From: JBPRGG01 sp051418075
Lineage (GTDB): Bacteria > Bacteroidota > Bacteroidia > Cytophagales > Cyclobacteriaceae
Assembly: GCA_051418075.1 (NCBI GenBank)
Contig: JBPRGG010000041.1
Span: forward strand, 62,001-126,000
Length of the DNA stretch: 64,000 bases
Reading direction: 5' to 3'
Part shown: positions 17,009 to 26,100 of the stretch, piece by piece
How the letters are laid out: every line of letters starts with the position of its first letter
Numbering within the stretch: position 1 is the stretch's first letter
Program-made: the position numbers and the translations under genes
The notes under the pieces: model-generated
What the model saw: the letters and a program-made list of their open reading frames with translations, nothing else
What the model was told of the DNA's origin: nothing
The model's database searches: none

Positions 17009-17563
17009 TCACAACTCCCGGATCACTTTACAGGGGTTGCCTCCAACCAGAGTATCTGCCGGCACATCTTTGGTGACCACACTGCCAGCACCTATTATAG
17101 ATCTTTCACCCACTGTAATGCCTGGAAAAATAATGGCTCCCCCTCCTATCCACACATGACTTCCTATCTTAACCGGTTTAGCCAATTCCATGCCCCTGGC
17201 TCTTTCTTGCCAATCCAGGGGGTGGGTAGCCGTGTATATCTGCACATTGGGTCCAATTAATACCTTATCACCGATGGTCAACTGATTTACATCCAGCATA
17301 GTACAATTAAAGTTTATAAAAACATCATGACCCAATTCAATGTGCGAACCATAATCACAATAAAATGGTGGTTCGATCCATAAACCTTTACCTGTTTTAC
17401 CAAATAATTGAGATATGATCTGCTTTCTCAGGACCTCTTCATCATCTCTGGAAGCGTTAAGTTTTTGGAATAATAACCTGGCCCGTCTTCTCTCAGCCAT
17501 TAACTGAGGATCACTTGCATTATACAATTCCCCATCCAGCATTTTTTCTTTTTCAGTTTTCAT
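17009..17563 (-). CDS. Sugar O-acetyltransferase (maltose/galactoside type)
   Basis: A 184-residue left-handed beta-helix acetyltransferase that moves an acetyl group from acetyl-CoA to a sugar hydroxyl. Seen: N-terminal MLDGELYNASDPQL helix typical of the Maa/LacA group, hexapeptide repeats from about residue 60, catalytic His in the TATHPLDW block, and the C-terminal GAGSVVTKDVPADTLVGGNP signature. Length is normal (183-190). Substrate among maltose, galactosides or nodulation-type sugars is not decided by sequence. It lies 35 bp downstream of ppa on the same strand. Confidence 0.9.
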   Translation of the reverse strand: MKTEKEKMLDGELYNASDPQLMAERRRARLLFQKLNASRDDEEVLRKQIISQLFGKTGKGLWIEPPFYCDYGSHIELGHDVFINFNCTMLDVNQLTIGDKVLIGPNVQIYTATHPLDWQERARGMELAKPVKIGSHVWIGGGAIIFPGITVGERSIIGAGSVVTKDVPADTLVGGNPCKVIREL

Positions 17564-17598
17564 TTAAACCTCTGGTTAGCTGCTGGTAAATCATGGTT

Positions 17599-18186
17599 CT
17601 AAAAATCATTCATCTTATCAGGTTGGTATTTTTCTTTATATCGGTTGATACTGTCAATCACAATCTGAATAGCCACTTCGCGATCCTGGAATTGTTCAAC
17701 CCGAACCTCTTTATGTTCCAACTTCTTATAATCTTCGAAAAAGCCCCTCATTTCCATTTCATAATACTTGTTCAACTGACCAATATCACTATAATGATTC
17801 ACACTCATATCATTTTCAGCCACTGCAATGATCTTATCATCAGGTTTTCCACTATCGATCATTCGCATTACACCAATTACTTTGGCAGAAACAATGCATA
17901 ATGGTACCACATTTATTTTAGAAAGCACCAGAATATCCAATGGATCATCATCTTCAGCCAGGGTTTGAGGAATAAATCCATAGTTATGAGGATAGTATAC
18001 TGAAGAATAAAGCACCCGGTCCAGTATCAATAATCCACTGGGTTTATGCAATTCATATTTAGCCCTGGTTCCAGTGGGGATTTCTATCACTGAATTCACA
18101 ATTTCCGGAGCCCTGTCACCATACTCCACGGAATGCCACGGGTTATGAGAATACATCATCGTCTGCTCTTTTTGTTGATCTTCCAT
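17599..18186 (-). CDS. ppa: Inorganic pyrophosphatase (family I)
   Basis: Soluble Mg2+-dependent enzyme that hydrolyses pyrophosphate to phosphate, pulling biosynthetic reactions forward. 195 residues. Seen: EIPTGTRAKYELHKPSG (substrate Lys and Glu), YYPHNYGFIPQT, and the metal-binding signature DDDPLDILVL (about residues 95-104). Length is slightly above the E. coli enzyme because of an N-terminal extension. Probably co-transcribed with the acetyltransferase downstream. Confidence 0.95.
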   Translation of the reverse strand: MEDQQKEQTMMYSHNPWHSVEYGDRAPEIVNSVIEIPTGTRAKYELHKPSGLLILDRVLYSSVYYPHNYGFIPQTLAEDDDPLDILVLSKINVVPLCIVSAKVIGVMRMIDSGKPDDKIIAVAENDMSVNHYSDIGQLNKYYEMEMRGFFEDYKKLEHKEVRVEQFQDREVAIQIVIDSINRYKEKYQPDKMNDF

Positions 18187-18418
18187 ACACGGTTATATTT
18201 TTTGATTATTAATAACTTTAAAAAATTAGGGCTACAAAGTTAGAGAATAATCAATTATAAATTATCAATTCGGGAGAATTCGCCAAAAAATAAGCTGTAG
18301 TAGTTCCTTTCCCTACAAAGCTTTAAAATTATATTTTACCCTAATAAGGTCATAAGCAAATTTAAAATATACAAAATCGACAAGCACAACTTATTGTTTG
18401 GCCATCTCAGTCTGCTAT

Positions 18419-18748
18419 TCAGGTTGTATACTTGAAAATCTTCACCTCTTCCAGTGTCACCAATCCTTCTATTACTACTTCATCCAAATAGGGAAGGATT
18501 TGTTTTATTTTATCTGCTGCATCTACCATCTCAATCACTACCGGCAAATCTTCAGATAAACGCAGAAATTTGGAAGAATGGATGTGGCTGCGAGCTCCAT
18601 ATCCCAAAATGCCTCTGAGAACGGTAGCGCCAGCAATATTTAATTGATGCGCCTTATGTACAATAGATTCATACAAGGGTTTTCCCCCGGTTTCATCTGC
18701 CTCTCCAATAAATATTCTTAAAAGCTGGGCATTTTCTGATATTTTCAT
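18419..18748 (-). CDS. DUF190 family protein
   Basis: A 109-residue soluble protein with the DUF190 pattern: LLRIFIGEAD near the start, YESIVHKAHQLNIAGATVLRGILGYGARS in the middle, and LPVVIEMVDAADKI. The fold is PII-like (ferredoxin-like), so nucleotide or ion-linked regulation is plausible. It follows crcB by 10 bp and is commonly linked to crcB in other genomes, pointing to a role in fluoride export or its control. Confidence 0.88.
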   Translation of the reverse strand: MKISENAQLLRIFIGEADETGGKPLYESIVHKAHQLNIAGATVLRGILGYGARSHIHSSKFLRLSEDLPVVIEMVDAADKIKQILPYLDEVVIEGLVTLEEVKIFKYTT

Positions 18749-18758
18749 GATTTATGAT

Positions 18759-19148
18759 TTATCTAAGAATGATGATGAGCCACCGGGCCAGAAAAAACCC
18801 TGCTATTACCATCAATAAACCTAAAATATTATTGGCTATGACATTATTCAGGGCCTTAATGTATTCATGTTCTCTAATTAAATTCAAGGTTTCCAGGGCA
18901 TAGGATGAAAAGGTAGTAAAACCACCCAGGAAACCAATAAATACCAACATTCGTAATCCTGGAGAAAAGGGAGCTAATTCCTCAACAAAAACCCATAATA
19001 AACCAATTATAAAAGAACCTAGCAGGTTTACTGCCAATGTCCCATAAGGAAATTGCGTTCCTAATAACTTGAAAGCCAAACCTGAAATCCAGTACCTTCC
19101 TGCTGATCCCAATGCTCCGCCCAAAGCTACCCATATAAATTTTTCCAT
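18759..19148 (-). CDS. crcB: Fluoride ion channel CrcB/Fluc
   Basis: A 129-residue inner-membrane protein with four hydrophobic helices that forms a dual-topology dimer exporting F-. Seen: GALGSAGRYWISG at residue ~10, YGTLAVNLLGSFIIG (conserved Asn of the pore), and GFLGGFTTFSSYALE (Phe box and polar track with Thr/Ser). First gene of a two-gene unit with DUF190. I looked upstream for a fluoride riboswitch and did not see one. Confidence 0.93.
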   Translation of the reverse strand: MEKFIWVALGGALGSAGRYWISGLAFKLLGTQFPYGTLAVNLLGSFIIGLLWVFVEELAPFSPGLRMLVFIGFLGGFTTFSSYALETLNLIREHEYIKALNNVIANNILGLLMVIAGFFLARWLIIILR

Positions 19149-19393
19149 TTTACTTCATTTGCTTGAGGTGTAAAATTAAGAAATTATATATGCCTTTTTA
19201 GTTTCACCATGATTATAGCTGATAATGAACCAGCCAATCTTATTTTATTTTAGAATTTTATAACTGAAATTTAATAATAGCTGACATTTTTCGTTCCTGT
19301 TTTGATAATCTTGAAAATTTGAATTATTTTCAGGGCTTCATTTTAAAAAATAAATACCAATAATTATTTTATCATAATAAATATAGCAATAAA

Positions 19394-20692
19394 ATGTCGA
19401 ATATTTCTAGAAGAAACTTTATCGGCAAATCCCTGGCTGGGTTTGCTGGTGTAGCTATTGCGCCTAATCTTTATGGTCTGCACAGATCTGCCAACGAAAC
19501 CATCAGGTTAGGTTTTATAGGTATGGGAAGGCAGTCTATGTTCCTGTTAAATGGCTTTATTCAGTTGCCAGGCGTTGAAGTAGTAGCCGGGTGTGATGTT
19601 TACGAGGTAAAAAGAAAAAGATTTGAAAACCGTGTAAATGAGCATAATGCCAAAACCAACAAGAAGGTGAAAGTTCAAACATACGAAAAATATCAGGATC
19701 TGTTGGCCCGTCAGGATGTGGATGCTGTAGTAGTCGCTACTCCCGACCATTGGCATGCTTTAATTGCCATTGATGCAGTAAACGCAGGAAAAGATGTTTA
19801 CCTGGAAAAGCCGTTGACTTTCACCATTCTTGAAGGACAAAAGCTTAGGCTGGCCGTAAGGGACAACAATCGAATATTAGGCGTGGGAAGCCAGCAACGA
19901 TCTGACCCAAATTTCCAGCATGCTGTGAATTTGGTTCAGGATGGAAAAATAGGACGAATCCAGAAAGTAAATGCCTACGTCGGCGCTCCTCCAACTCCTT
20001 ATAATTTACCTCAGGAGCCTATGCCTAAAGGTTTAAACTGGGATCTTTGGTTAGGTCCCAATCCTTATGTGCATTATAACCATGAATTAAATCCACCAAT
20101 TTCTTTAAATCCTCCAAAGGATGAAGATTTATGGGGTGCCTGGAGATGGTATAAAGAAATGGGTGGTGGATTTACCACTGACTGGGGAGCACATATGTTT
20201 GACATTGCCCAATGGGGTCTGAATATGGATAACAGCGGGCCGATGGAAATCATTCCGGCTGGATACAAAGACACTCCTCACCTGACATATATTTACAACA
20301 ACGGAGCGGTAATGACAGAAGAACCGTTTGATGCTCAAAAAACCAAGGGCGTTAAGTTCTGGGGTAATGATGGCTGGATTGAAATTTCCAGAGGACATTA
20401 TAAGGCATCTGATCCTTCTTTAATGCCTCCTAAGTCGGCCAGCAGTGATGACGGGCCATATGAAACCAGAATTCCTCATCAGATTAACTTTATTGAAGCA
20501 GTAAGAAACCGGAAAGATCCGGTGGTGCCGGTTGAGATAGGACATCGTTCCTGCACAGTTTGCAACCTGGGTAATATTGCTTATGAATTAGGCCGACCGG
20601 TAAGGTGGGATGCTACTTCAGAATCATTTGTCAATGATCCTGAGGCGGACAAGCATTTCCACAGAAATTACAGGGATGGTTATTCAGTGTAA
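19394..20692 (+). CDS. Gfo/Idh/MocA oxidoreductase, Tat-exported
   Basis: A 432-residue NAD(P)-dependent sugar/inositol-type oxidoreductase. The N-terminus carries a twin-arginine signal (ISRRNFIGKSLAGFAG), so the folded holoenzyme is exported to the periplasm. Seen: Rossmann motif GFIGMGRQS, the EKP motif (VYLEKPLTF, about residue 136), and a C-terminal alpha/beta domain with GGGFTTDWGAHMFD and the catalytic-region His. Bacteroidota encode many such periplasmic enzymes for glycan breakdown; substrate unknown. It is a paralogue of the protein at 33240. It stands alone and ends at a strong terminator. Confidence 0.9.
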   Translation: MSNISRRNFIGKSLAGFAGVAIAPNLYGLHRSANETIRLGFIGMGRQSMFLLNGFIQLPGVEVVAGCDVYEVKRKRFENRVNEHNAKTNKKVKVQTYEKYQDLLARQDVDAVVVATPDHWHALIAIDAVNAGKDVYLEKPLTFTILEGQKLRLAVRDNNRILGVGSQQRSDPNFQHAVNLVQDGKIGRIQKVNAYVGAPPTPYNLPQEPMPKGLNWDLWLGPNPYVHYNHELNPPISLNPPKDEDLWGAWRWYKEMGGGFTTDWGAHMFDIAQWGLNMDNSGPMEIIPAGYKDTPHLTYIYNNGAVMTEEPFDAQKTKGVKFWGNDGWIEISRGHYKASDPSLMPPKSASSDDGPYETRIPHQINFIEAVRNRKDPVVPVEIGHRSCTVCNLGNIAYELGRPVRWDATSESFVNDPEADKHFHRNYRDGYSV

Positions 20693-20712
20693 AAATCATT
20701 AATTTTTATATT

Positions 20713-20745
20713 AAAAAAGGCTGCTTTATGAAGGCAGCCTTTTTT
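20713..20745 (+). terminator. Rho-independent terminator
   Basis: GGCTGC (20719-20724) pairs with GCAGCC (20734-20739). The stem is extended by A6 on one side and T6 on the other to 12 bp, with a 9-nt loop. It lies 20 bp after the oxidoreductase stop. Confidence 0.92.
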
Positions 20746-20908
20746 ATTCCTGGCAGTTCTGATATCAAATCATCAATCCATTTGTTTTTATCTATATTGG
20801 TTTAATTTTGGACCATAATGTACCCCGTTTTTTAATTTAAAGGACCAATATCACCAGCCTTTAATAAAATAGGAGGGCATAAACTTTAAGATTGATAAAA
20901 AAGAACCA

Positions 20909-22270
20909 ATGCAAAAACCTAAAATTCCCAAAGGAACCCGTGATTTTGGTCCGGAAATAATGGTAAAAAGAAATCTTATTTTTGAGACTATCCGGAGTGT
21001 ATTTCAAAAGTATGGATTTCTTCCCCTTGAAACTCCAGCCATGGAAAACCTTTCCGTTTTAACTGGCAAGTATGGTGACGAAGGCGACCAACTGTTGTAT
21101 AAAATTTTGAACAGCGGTGATTTTATGAATAAGGTTCAGCCTGATGAAGTACAGGAAGGATACAAAAGGCTTACTCCCAAAATAGCTGAAAAAGGCCTCC
21201 GGTATGATCTGACTGTTCCTTTTGCCCGATATGTGGTAATGAATCAGCATGAGATCAATTTTCCCTTCAAAAGGTACCAGATACAACCTGTCTGGCGAGC
21301 AGACCGGCCTCAAAAAGGAAGATACCGGGAGTTCTATCAATGTGATGCCGATGTAGTGGGGACAGATTCCCTGGTTTGTGAGATGGAAATTACCGGAATG
21401 ATACAGGAGGTTTTTAAAAGACTTAGAATCAGTGATTTCACCATTAAGATCAACAATCGCAAAATCCTGGCCGGTATCACCGAAAGTATAGATGCCAGAG
21501 GCAAGGAAACAGCTTTTTGTGTAGCCATAGATAAGTTAGATAAAATCGGAAAAACACAGGTAGTAGAAGAACTCAAGAGCAAAGGGTTTTCTGATCTATC
21601 CATTGAAAAACTGGATCCTGTTTTTACTATTTCCGGAACCAATCAGGAAAAACTAAACCAATTGAAGTCTATCCTGGGACCTTCAGAAGAAGGAATGAAA
21701 GGAATTGCTGAGCTTGAAAAGGTGTTTTCCCTGATTAAGCTAGGTGAAATACCTGACCAAAACCTTGAATTTGATATTACCCTGGCCCGGGGCCTCACCT
21801 ACTATACCGGAGCTATTTTTGAAGTAAAAGCAAATAAAGTCACCATCGGCAGTGTGGGAGGTGGAGGTCGTTATGATAACCTTACTGGAGTATTCGGTCT
21901 TACCGGCATATCGGGAGTGGGTTTTTCTTTTGGAGTAGACCGGATTTATGATGTAATGGAAACTCTTGGCTTATTTGAGCAGCAAGTACAGTCATACACT
22001 AAGTTACTCATCGCTCACTTTGATCAGGAAACCTATGAACATGGATTAATGATTCTTTCCAGATTAAGGGCTGAACAGATTAGTAGTGAGATTTATCCGG
22101 AAAGCCTTAAACTGAAAAAGCAGTTCACCTATGCTGATAAGAAAAACATTCCTTATGTGCTGGTAATTGGTTCTGAAGAACTAAAAAGAGGGGTATATTC
22201 CGTAAAAGATATGTCATCGGGAGAACAGCAGCAAGTAGACCTGGACCAGTTGATCCAATTTTTAACCTAA
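20909..22270 (+). CDS. hisS: Histidyl-tRNA synthetase
   Basis: Class II synthetase of 453 residues that charges tRNA-His. Seen: motif 1 region after PKGTRDFGPE, motif 2 (YQIQPVWRADRPQKGRYREFYQCD), the HisRS-specific LARGLTYYTGAIFEV, motif 3 GVGFSFGVDRI, and a C-terminal anticodon-binding domain (about 355-450). Followed 4 bp later by hutH, with which it appears to form a transcription unit. Confidence 0.97.
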   Translation: MQKPKIPKGTRDFGPEIMVKRNLIFETIRSVFQKYGFLPLETPAMENLSVLTGKYGDEGDQLLYKILNSGDFMNKVQPDEVQEGYKRLTPKIAEKGLRYDLTVPFARYVVMNQHEINFPFKRYQIQPVWRADRPQKGRYREFYQCDADVVGTDSLVCEMEITGMIQEVFKRLRISDFTIKINNRKILAGITESIDARGKETAFCVAIDKLDKIGKTQVVEELKSKGFSDLSIEKLDPVFTISGTNQEKLNQLKSILGPSEEGMKGIAELEKVFSLIKLGEIPDQNLEFDITLARGLTYYTGAIFEVKANKVTIGSVGGGGRYDNLTGVFGLTGISGVGFSFGVDRIYDVMETLGLFEQQVQSYTKLLIAHFDQETYEHGLMILSRLRAEQISSEIYPESLKLKKQFTYADKKNIPYVLVIGSEELKRGVYSVKDMSSGEQQQVDLDQLIQFLT

Positions 22271-22274
22271 ACCT

Positions 22275-23768
22275 ATGTCGGAATTTTTTATCAGCCCTAA
22301 AGACTTTTCTTTTGAGGATATTAAAAAACTGATGCTGGATCCTCATTCCCTGATTCTGAGCCCGGAAGTAAAACAAAAGATCTTAGCTTGCCGGGAATAC
22401 CTGGACCAGAAACTACAAAATACTGATGACCCCATTTATGGCATTAATACGGGTTTTGGCAGCTTGTATAAGCAAAAAATCTCCAGGTCAGACCTGGAAA
22501 CCTTGCAGGAAAACCTGGTCAAATCTCATGCCTGCGGAGCAGGTAAACCCATAGATGAGGAGCTGGTGAGCCTGATGTTATTATTTAAGATCAAGTCTTT
22601 GTCAAAGGGGCATTCAGGTATTCAGTTGGCTACCGTTGAACGACTAACCCAGTTTTATAATCATAGGATCATGCCTGTTGTTTATGAATTTGGATCTTTG
22701 GGTGCTTCCGGTGACCTGGCTCCTTTGGCTCATCTCTCATTACCTCTGATGGGCCAGGGTAAAGTGAAATGGCAGGATCAGCTACTTCATGGGGCTAGTA
22801 TAAATAGAAAAATGGGGTGGGAACCATTAAGATTCAAAGCCAAAGAAGGACTGGCTCTACTCAACGGAACCCAGTTTATGAGTGCCTATGGTTTCTGGTG
22901 TTTGTATCACGCCCGAAAATTATATGACCTGGCTAATCTGGTAGCGGCCTTATCAATAGATGCTTTTAATTGCAATATGGACCCTTATCAGTCATTGATC
23001 CATCAAACCCGACCACATTCAGGTCAGGCTGAATCAGCTGGCACCATCAGGAAATTACTGGAGGGCAGCTCCATTGCCCGGCAGGTAAACAAACAATTGC
23101 AGGATCCTTATTCCTTCAGATGTATCCCTCAGGTACATGGCGCCAGCAAAGATACGGTCGATTATCTTGAGCAGGTAATGCTGACCGAAATCAATAGTGT
23201 AACTGACAATCCCCTCATATTTCCGGAGCAGGATAAAATTTTATCCGGAGGAAACTTTCATGGTCAGCCTTTGGCTTTGGCCTTTGACTTCCTCAGTATT
23301 GCCATGACAGAATTGGGCAATATTTCCGAAAGAAGAACTTTTCAGCTGATTTCCGGCTTAAGAGAATTGCCAGACTTCCTGATTGCCAATCCCGGTCTTA
23401 ATTCTGGCCTGATGATCCCTCAATACACAGCCGCTTCACTACTTAGCCAGAGCAAGCAATTGAGTGCTCCCGCTTCGGTGGATTCCATCGTTTCATCCAA
23501 TGGGCAGGAGGATCATGTAAGTATGGGTGCCAATGCTGCGGTAAAAGCCCGCCAAATCATCCAAAACCTGTACACTATTCTGGCCATCGAATTAATCACG
23601 GCATCCCAGGCGCTTCATTTCAGGGAACCACTGAAGACCTCTCCTTTTCTGCAAGGCATCTTAAGCAATTTTCGTCAGAATGTAACGTTTATAGATCATG
23701 ACCGTATCTTCTATGAGGATATTTCCAAAGCAATAGGTTTCCTGAAAAAGATTGATTTAAATACTTGA
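22275..23768 (+). CDS. hutH: Histidine ammonia-lyase
   Basis: A 497-residue MIO-dependent aromatic amino acid lyase, predicted to convert L-histidine to urocanate and ammonia. Seen: YGINTGFGSL at the catalytic Tyr loop (about 55-64), the ASG triad that cyclises to the MIO group (GSLGASGDLAPL, about residues 144-146), LLNGTQFMSAYG, and DNPLIFPEQ. The selectivity pair is Ser-His (VKSHACG), matching histidine lyases rather than Phe (Phe-Leu) or Tyr (His-Leu) lyases. No hutU, hutI or hutG is nearby. The stop overlaps the next gene's TTG start (TTGA). Confidence 0.9.
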   Translation: MSEFFISPKDFSFEDIKKLMLDPHSLILSPEVKQKILACREYLDQKLQNTDDPIYGINTGFGSLYKQKISRSDLETLQENLVKSHACGAGKPIDEELVSLMLLFKIKSLSKGHSGIQLATVERLTQFYNHRIMPVVYEFGSLGASGDLAPLAHLSLPLMGQGKVKWQDQLLHGASINRKMGWEPLRFKAKEGLALLNGTQFMSAYGFWCLYHARKLYDLANLVAALSIDAFNCNMDPYQSLIHQTRPHSGQAESAGTIRKLLEGSSIARQVNKQLQDPYSFRCIPQVHGASKDTVDYLEQVMLTEINSVTDNPLIFPEQDKILSGGNFHGQPLALAFDFLSIAMTELGNISERRTFQLISGLRELPDFLIANPGLNSGLMIPQYTAASLLSQSKQLSAPASVDSIVSSNGQEDHVSMGANAAVKARQIIQNLYTILAIELITASQALHFREPLKTSPFLQGILSNFRQNVTFIDHDRIFYEDISKAIGFLKKIDLNT

Positions 23769-25702
23769 TCTTGAGATTTGGCCAATTTTATATCGTATGC
23801 CTTTCACTGTTTTTTCTGTTTGATATCAATCCTTTATGGGGTCAGTTTCTAAGCCATAAAGGAAATTTTGAAGTAGACTATATCACAGGATGTAGCGGTA
23901 TGAGCATTAATGTCACCAATTTGGATCCAACAGCCAATGACACGGAACAGTACAATTTTGCCTTTGAGCAAACCAATGGGGCACAAGGCTTTGGATTTAG
24001 TAAAAGTACAGACACCACCTACAATACAACAGGATCTTATCTGATTGTACAGGTCATCCAAAGTACATCCGGTGCCACTAAAGTTGACTCTATCCGTATA
24101 GAGGTGCTGCCTCCTACCCCCCCTGAGTTTGTGATCCAGCCATGTGCAGGTTATCAGGCTATTTTGGATATTAATCCCGGACAGTATGATTCTCTCAGGA
24201 TATTTTATTCCGCCACTGACTCAATGGATGTTTCAGCCGGGCAAAAACCCCCTAATTACATTTATGGCAATGATGACATTTATGAAATCAGAGTTAAAGG
24301 ATTATTGAGCCAGGGATTTGATAATTGTGGTGTGACCAGACAAACATTCAGAACCATCAATTCTCTTAGCCCGTCTGATTTACAATCTGTGCAGGTTTTA
24401 GCCCAAAATGATACCGCTGGTGAAATATCATTAAACTTTCAACCGGCCCGGGATGTCTTGTACCAATTACAATATACCATAAATAGTAACAACAATTTCC
24501 AGTTTTTACAATATGTGAAAAACAGCACTGACCTGACTTTGGATAGTCTTGACAATCAAAATAACTACTATTGTTACCGCTTATCCGCCTACGATGGGTG
24601 TACGGATAATTCCATCCATTCTCAACCTGTTTGCAGCATCGTTCCCGAGCTTCTGGTGACTAATAACCAGATGAATCTAAGCTGGACCACCTCCCCCGAC
24701 AATATTACCAATTATGAAATATGGCGAAACGGACAACTGGTGTCTACCATCAATGATCCTGATCAACAGCAATTCCTTGATCAGGATATTTTATGTGGTA
24801 CTTCCTACTGTTACCAGATCACCGGCAACTATAATAATGGAATCCAAAGCATATCCAATGAGGTTTGTGATACTGCCATTACCCAAAATACCCCTCCTCC
24901 TGTTTCAGATGTTACAGCATCAATCAACGACAATGGCATTGTAGTAGAATGGGATGCTCCTGAAACAGTTCCGGTGGATTTTTATCAGGTAAATCGACTT
25001 CTTAACCAACAAAATCCTGAGCCTCAAGGCACAACCACTAACTTACAATTCCTGGATATAGTTAACATTAATCAAAACAGCCAATATTGTTACCAGATCA
25101 ATTACCAGGATATCTGTGGCAACCAGTCAGAAGAGGGCGTAATTGCCTGTCCCGTCTACCTGACCAGAAGCTTTAATAATACCGGGCAGGATTTGCTTTC
25201 CTGGACAGAATATCAGGGCTGGGATGATGGAGTCAGCCGATATGTAGTGGAAAAGCTGGATACGGCAGGCAATGTGATCGAGTCAGTAGATGTAGGTTTT
25301 ACCAATGAATACAGCATTCCACTGGATAATAGTGAACAACAGGAATTTATTTATCAGGTAACGGCCATTTCCTCTGATTTGAATGCTCTTCAGGCTCAAT
25401 CTAATAAAGTCAGGATTTTTTTAACAGCAAATATATTTTTCCCGAATGCCTTTACTCCAGACAATGATGGTCAAAATGACGAATTTGGTTTTATTGGTTC
25501 CTTCATCAAATCTATAGAACTCAAGATCTTCAACCGTTGGGGTGAGTTAGTGTTTTATTCTGATAATCTGGAATTAAAATGGGATGGAAATTATAATTTC
25601 CAGGAAGCACCCACTGGAGTATATGTCTATACGGCCAATCTAACAGATTTTTCCGGAAATCGTTTTACTAGATCAGGAAGTATTTTCCTGATCAGAAAAT
25701 AA
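23765..25702 (+). CDS. Secreted fibronectin-like protein with gliding-motility C-terminal domain
   Basis: A 645-residue exported protein. The N-terminus has a signal-like segment (FYIVCLSLFFLFDINPLWGQ), then a PKD/FN3-like beta-sandwich array with paired cysteines, at least three FN3-type units (about 290-570), and a C-terminal CHU_C/gliding-motility-associated domain: FPNAFTPDNDGQNDEF, IFNRWGELVFYS, APTGVYVYTA. Such tails are typical of type IX secretion clients or outer-surface proteins in gliding Bacteroidota. The start is a TTG at 23765 overlapping the hutH stop; TTG 23771 is an alternative. There is no ATG before the mature region. Confidence 0.85.
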   Translation: MILRFGQFYIVCLSLFFLFDINPLWGQFLSHKGNFEVDYITGCSGMSINVTNLDPTANDTEQYNFAFEQTNGAQGFGFSKSTDTTYNTTGSYLIVQVIQSTSGATKVDSIRIEVLPPTPPEFVIQPCAGYQAILDINPGQYDSLRIFYSATDSMDVSAGQKPPNYIYGNDDIYEIRVKGLLSQGFDNCGVTRQTFRTINSLSPSDLQSVQVLAQNDTAGEISLNFQPARDVLYQLQYTINSNNNFQFLQYVKNSTDLTLDSLDNQNNYYCYRLSAYDGCTDNSIHSQPVCSIVPELLVTNNQMNLSWTTSPDNITNYEIWRNGQLVSTINDPDQQQFLDQDILCGTSYCYQITGNYNNGIQSISNEVCDTAITQNTPPPVSDVTASINDNGIVVEWDAPETVPVDFYQVNRLLNQQNPEPQGTTTNLQFLDIVNINQNSQYCYQINYQDICGNQSEEGVIACPVYLTRSFNNTGQDLLSWTEYQGWDDGVSRYVVEKLDTAGNVIESVDVGFTNEYSIPLDNSEQQEFIYQVTAISSDLNALQAQSNKVRIFLTANIFFPNAFTPDNDGQNDEFGFIGSFIKSIELKIFNRWGELVFYSDNLELKWDGNYNFQEAPTGVYVYTANLTDFSGNRFTRSGSIFLIRK

Positions 25703-25765
25703 TCATTTTTTTTATTTCATATTATTCTCAAATTTGTTCCTCGAAATTAAACATAAATTAAAGAC

Positions 25766-26098
25766 ATGATGGATATGATGAAAATGCTGGGCAAAATGAA
25801 AGAAGTTCAGGCCAAACTTAAAGAAGCCCAGGAAAGCCTGGTGAATGTAACAGCTACTGGTGAAGCAGGGGCAGGTATGGTAAAAGCTACTGTAAATGGT
25901 AAAAAACAGGTAATTCAACTTGATATAGACACAGACCTGATTAAACCTGATGATAAGGAAATGATGCAGGACCTGATTGTAGCAGCTGTAAATATTGCCA
26001 TTCAGGAAGTAGATATTAAAGCCAAGGAACATTTAAAAAACAGTACAGAAGGTTTAATCCCTAATATTCCAGGACTGGATTTGGGTGGTTTAGTCTAA
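25766..26098 (+). CDS. YbaB/EbfC nucleoid-associated protein
   Basis: A 110-residue DNA-binding protein of the YbaB family (dimer with a tweezer-like shape, cytoplasmic). Seen: a Met-rich helical start (MMDMMKMLGKMKEVQAKLKEAQ), central strands (VKATVNGKKQVIQLDIDTDL), and LVNVTATGEAGAGMV. Length fits the family. The usual dnaX-ybaB-recR context is absent; here it is followed 3 bp later by a GT2 gene. Confidence 0.9.
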   Translation: MMDMMKMLGKMKEVQAKLKEAQESLVNVTATGEAGAGMVKATVNGKKQVIQLDIDTDLIKPDDKEMMQDLIVAAVNIAIQEVDIKAKEHLKNSTEGLIPNIPGLDLGGLV

Positions 26099-26100
26099 AT

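Noticed and set aside
19149..19393. Possible fluoride riboswitch before crcB
   Set aside because: The minus strand upstream of crcB lacks the GGCGATGG-like 5' core and the paired 3' segment of the crcB motif; only AT-rich DNA is seen.
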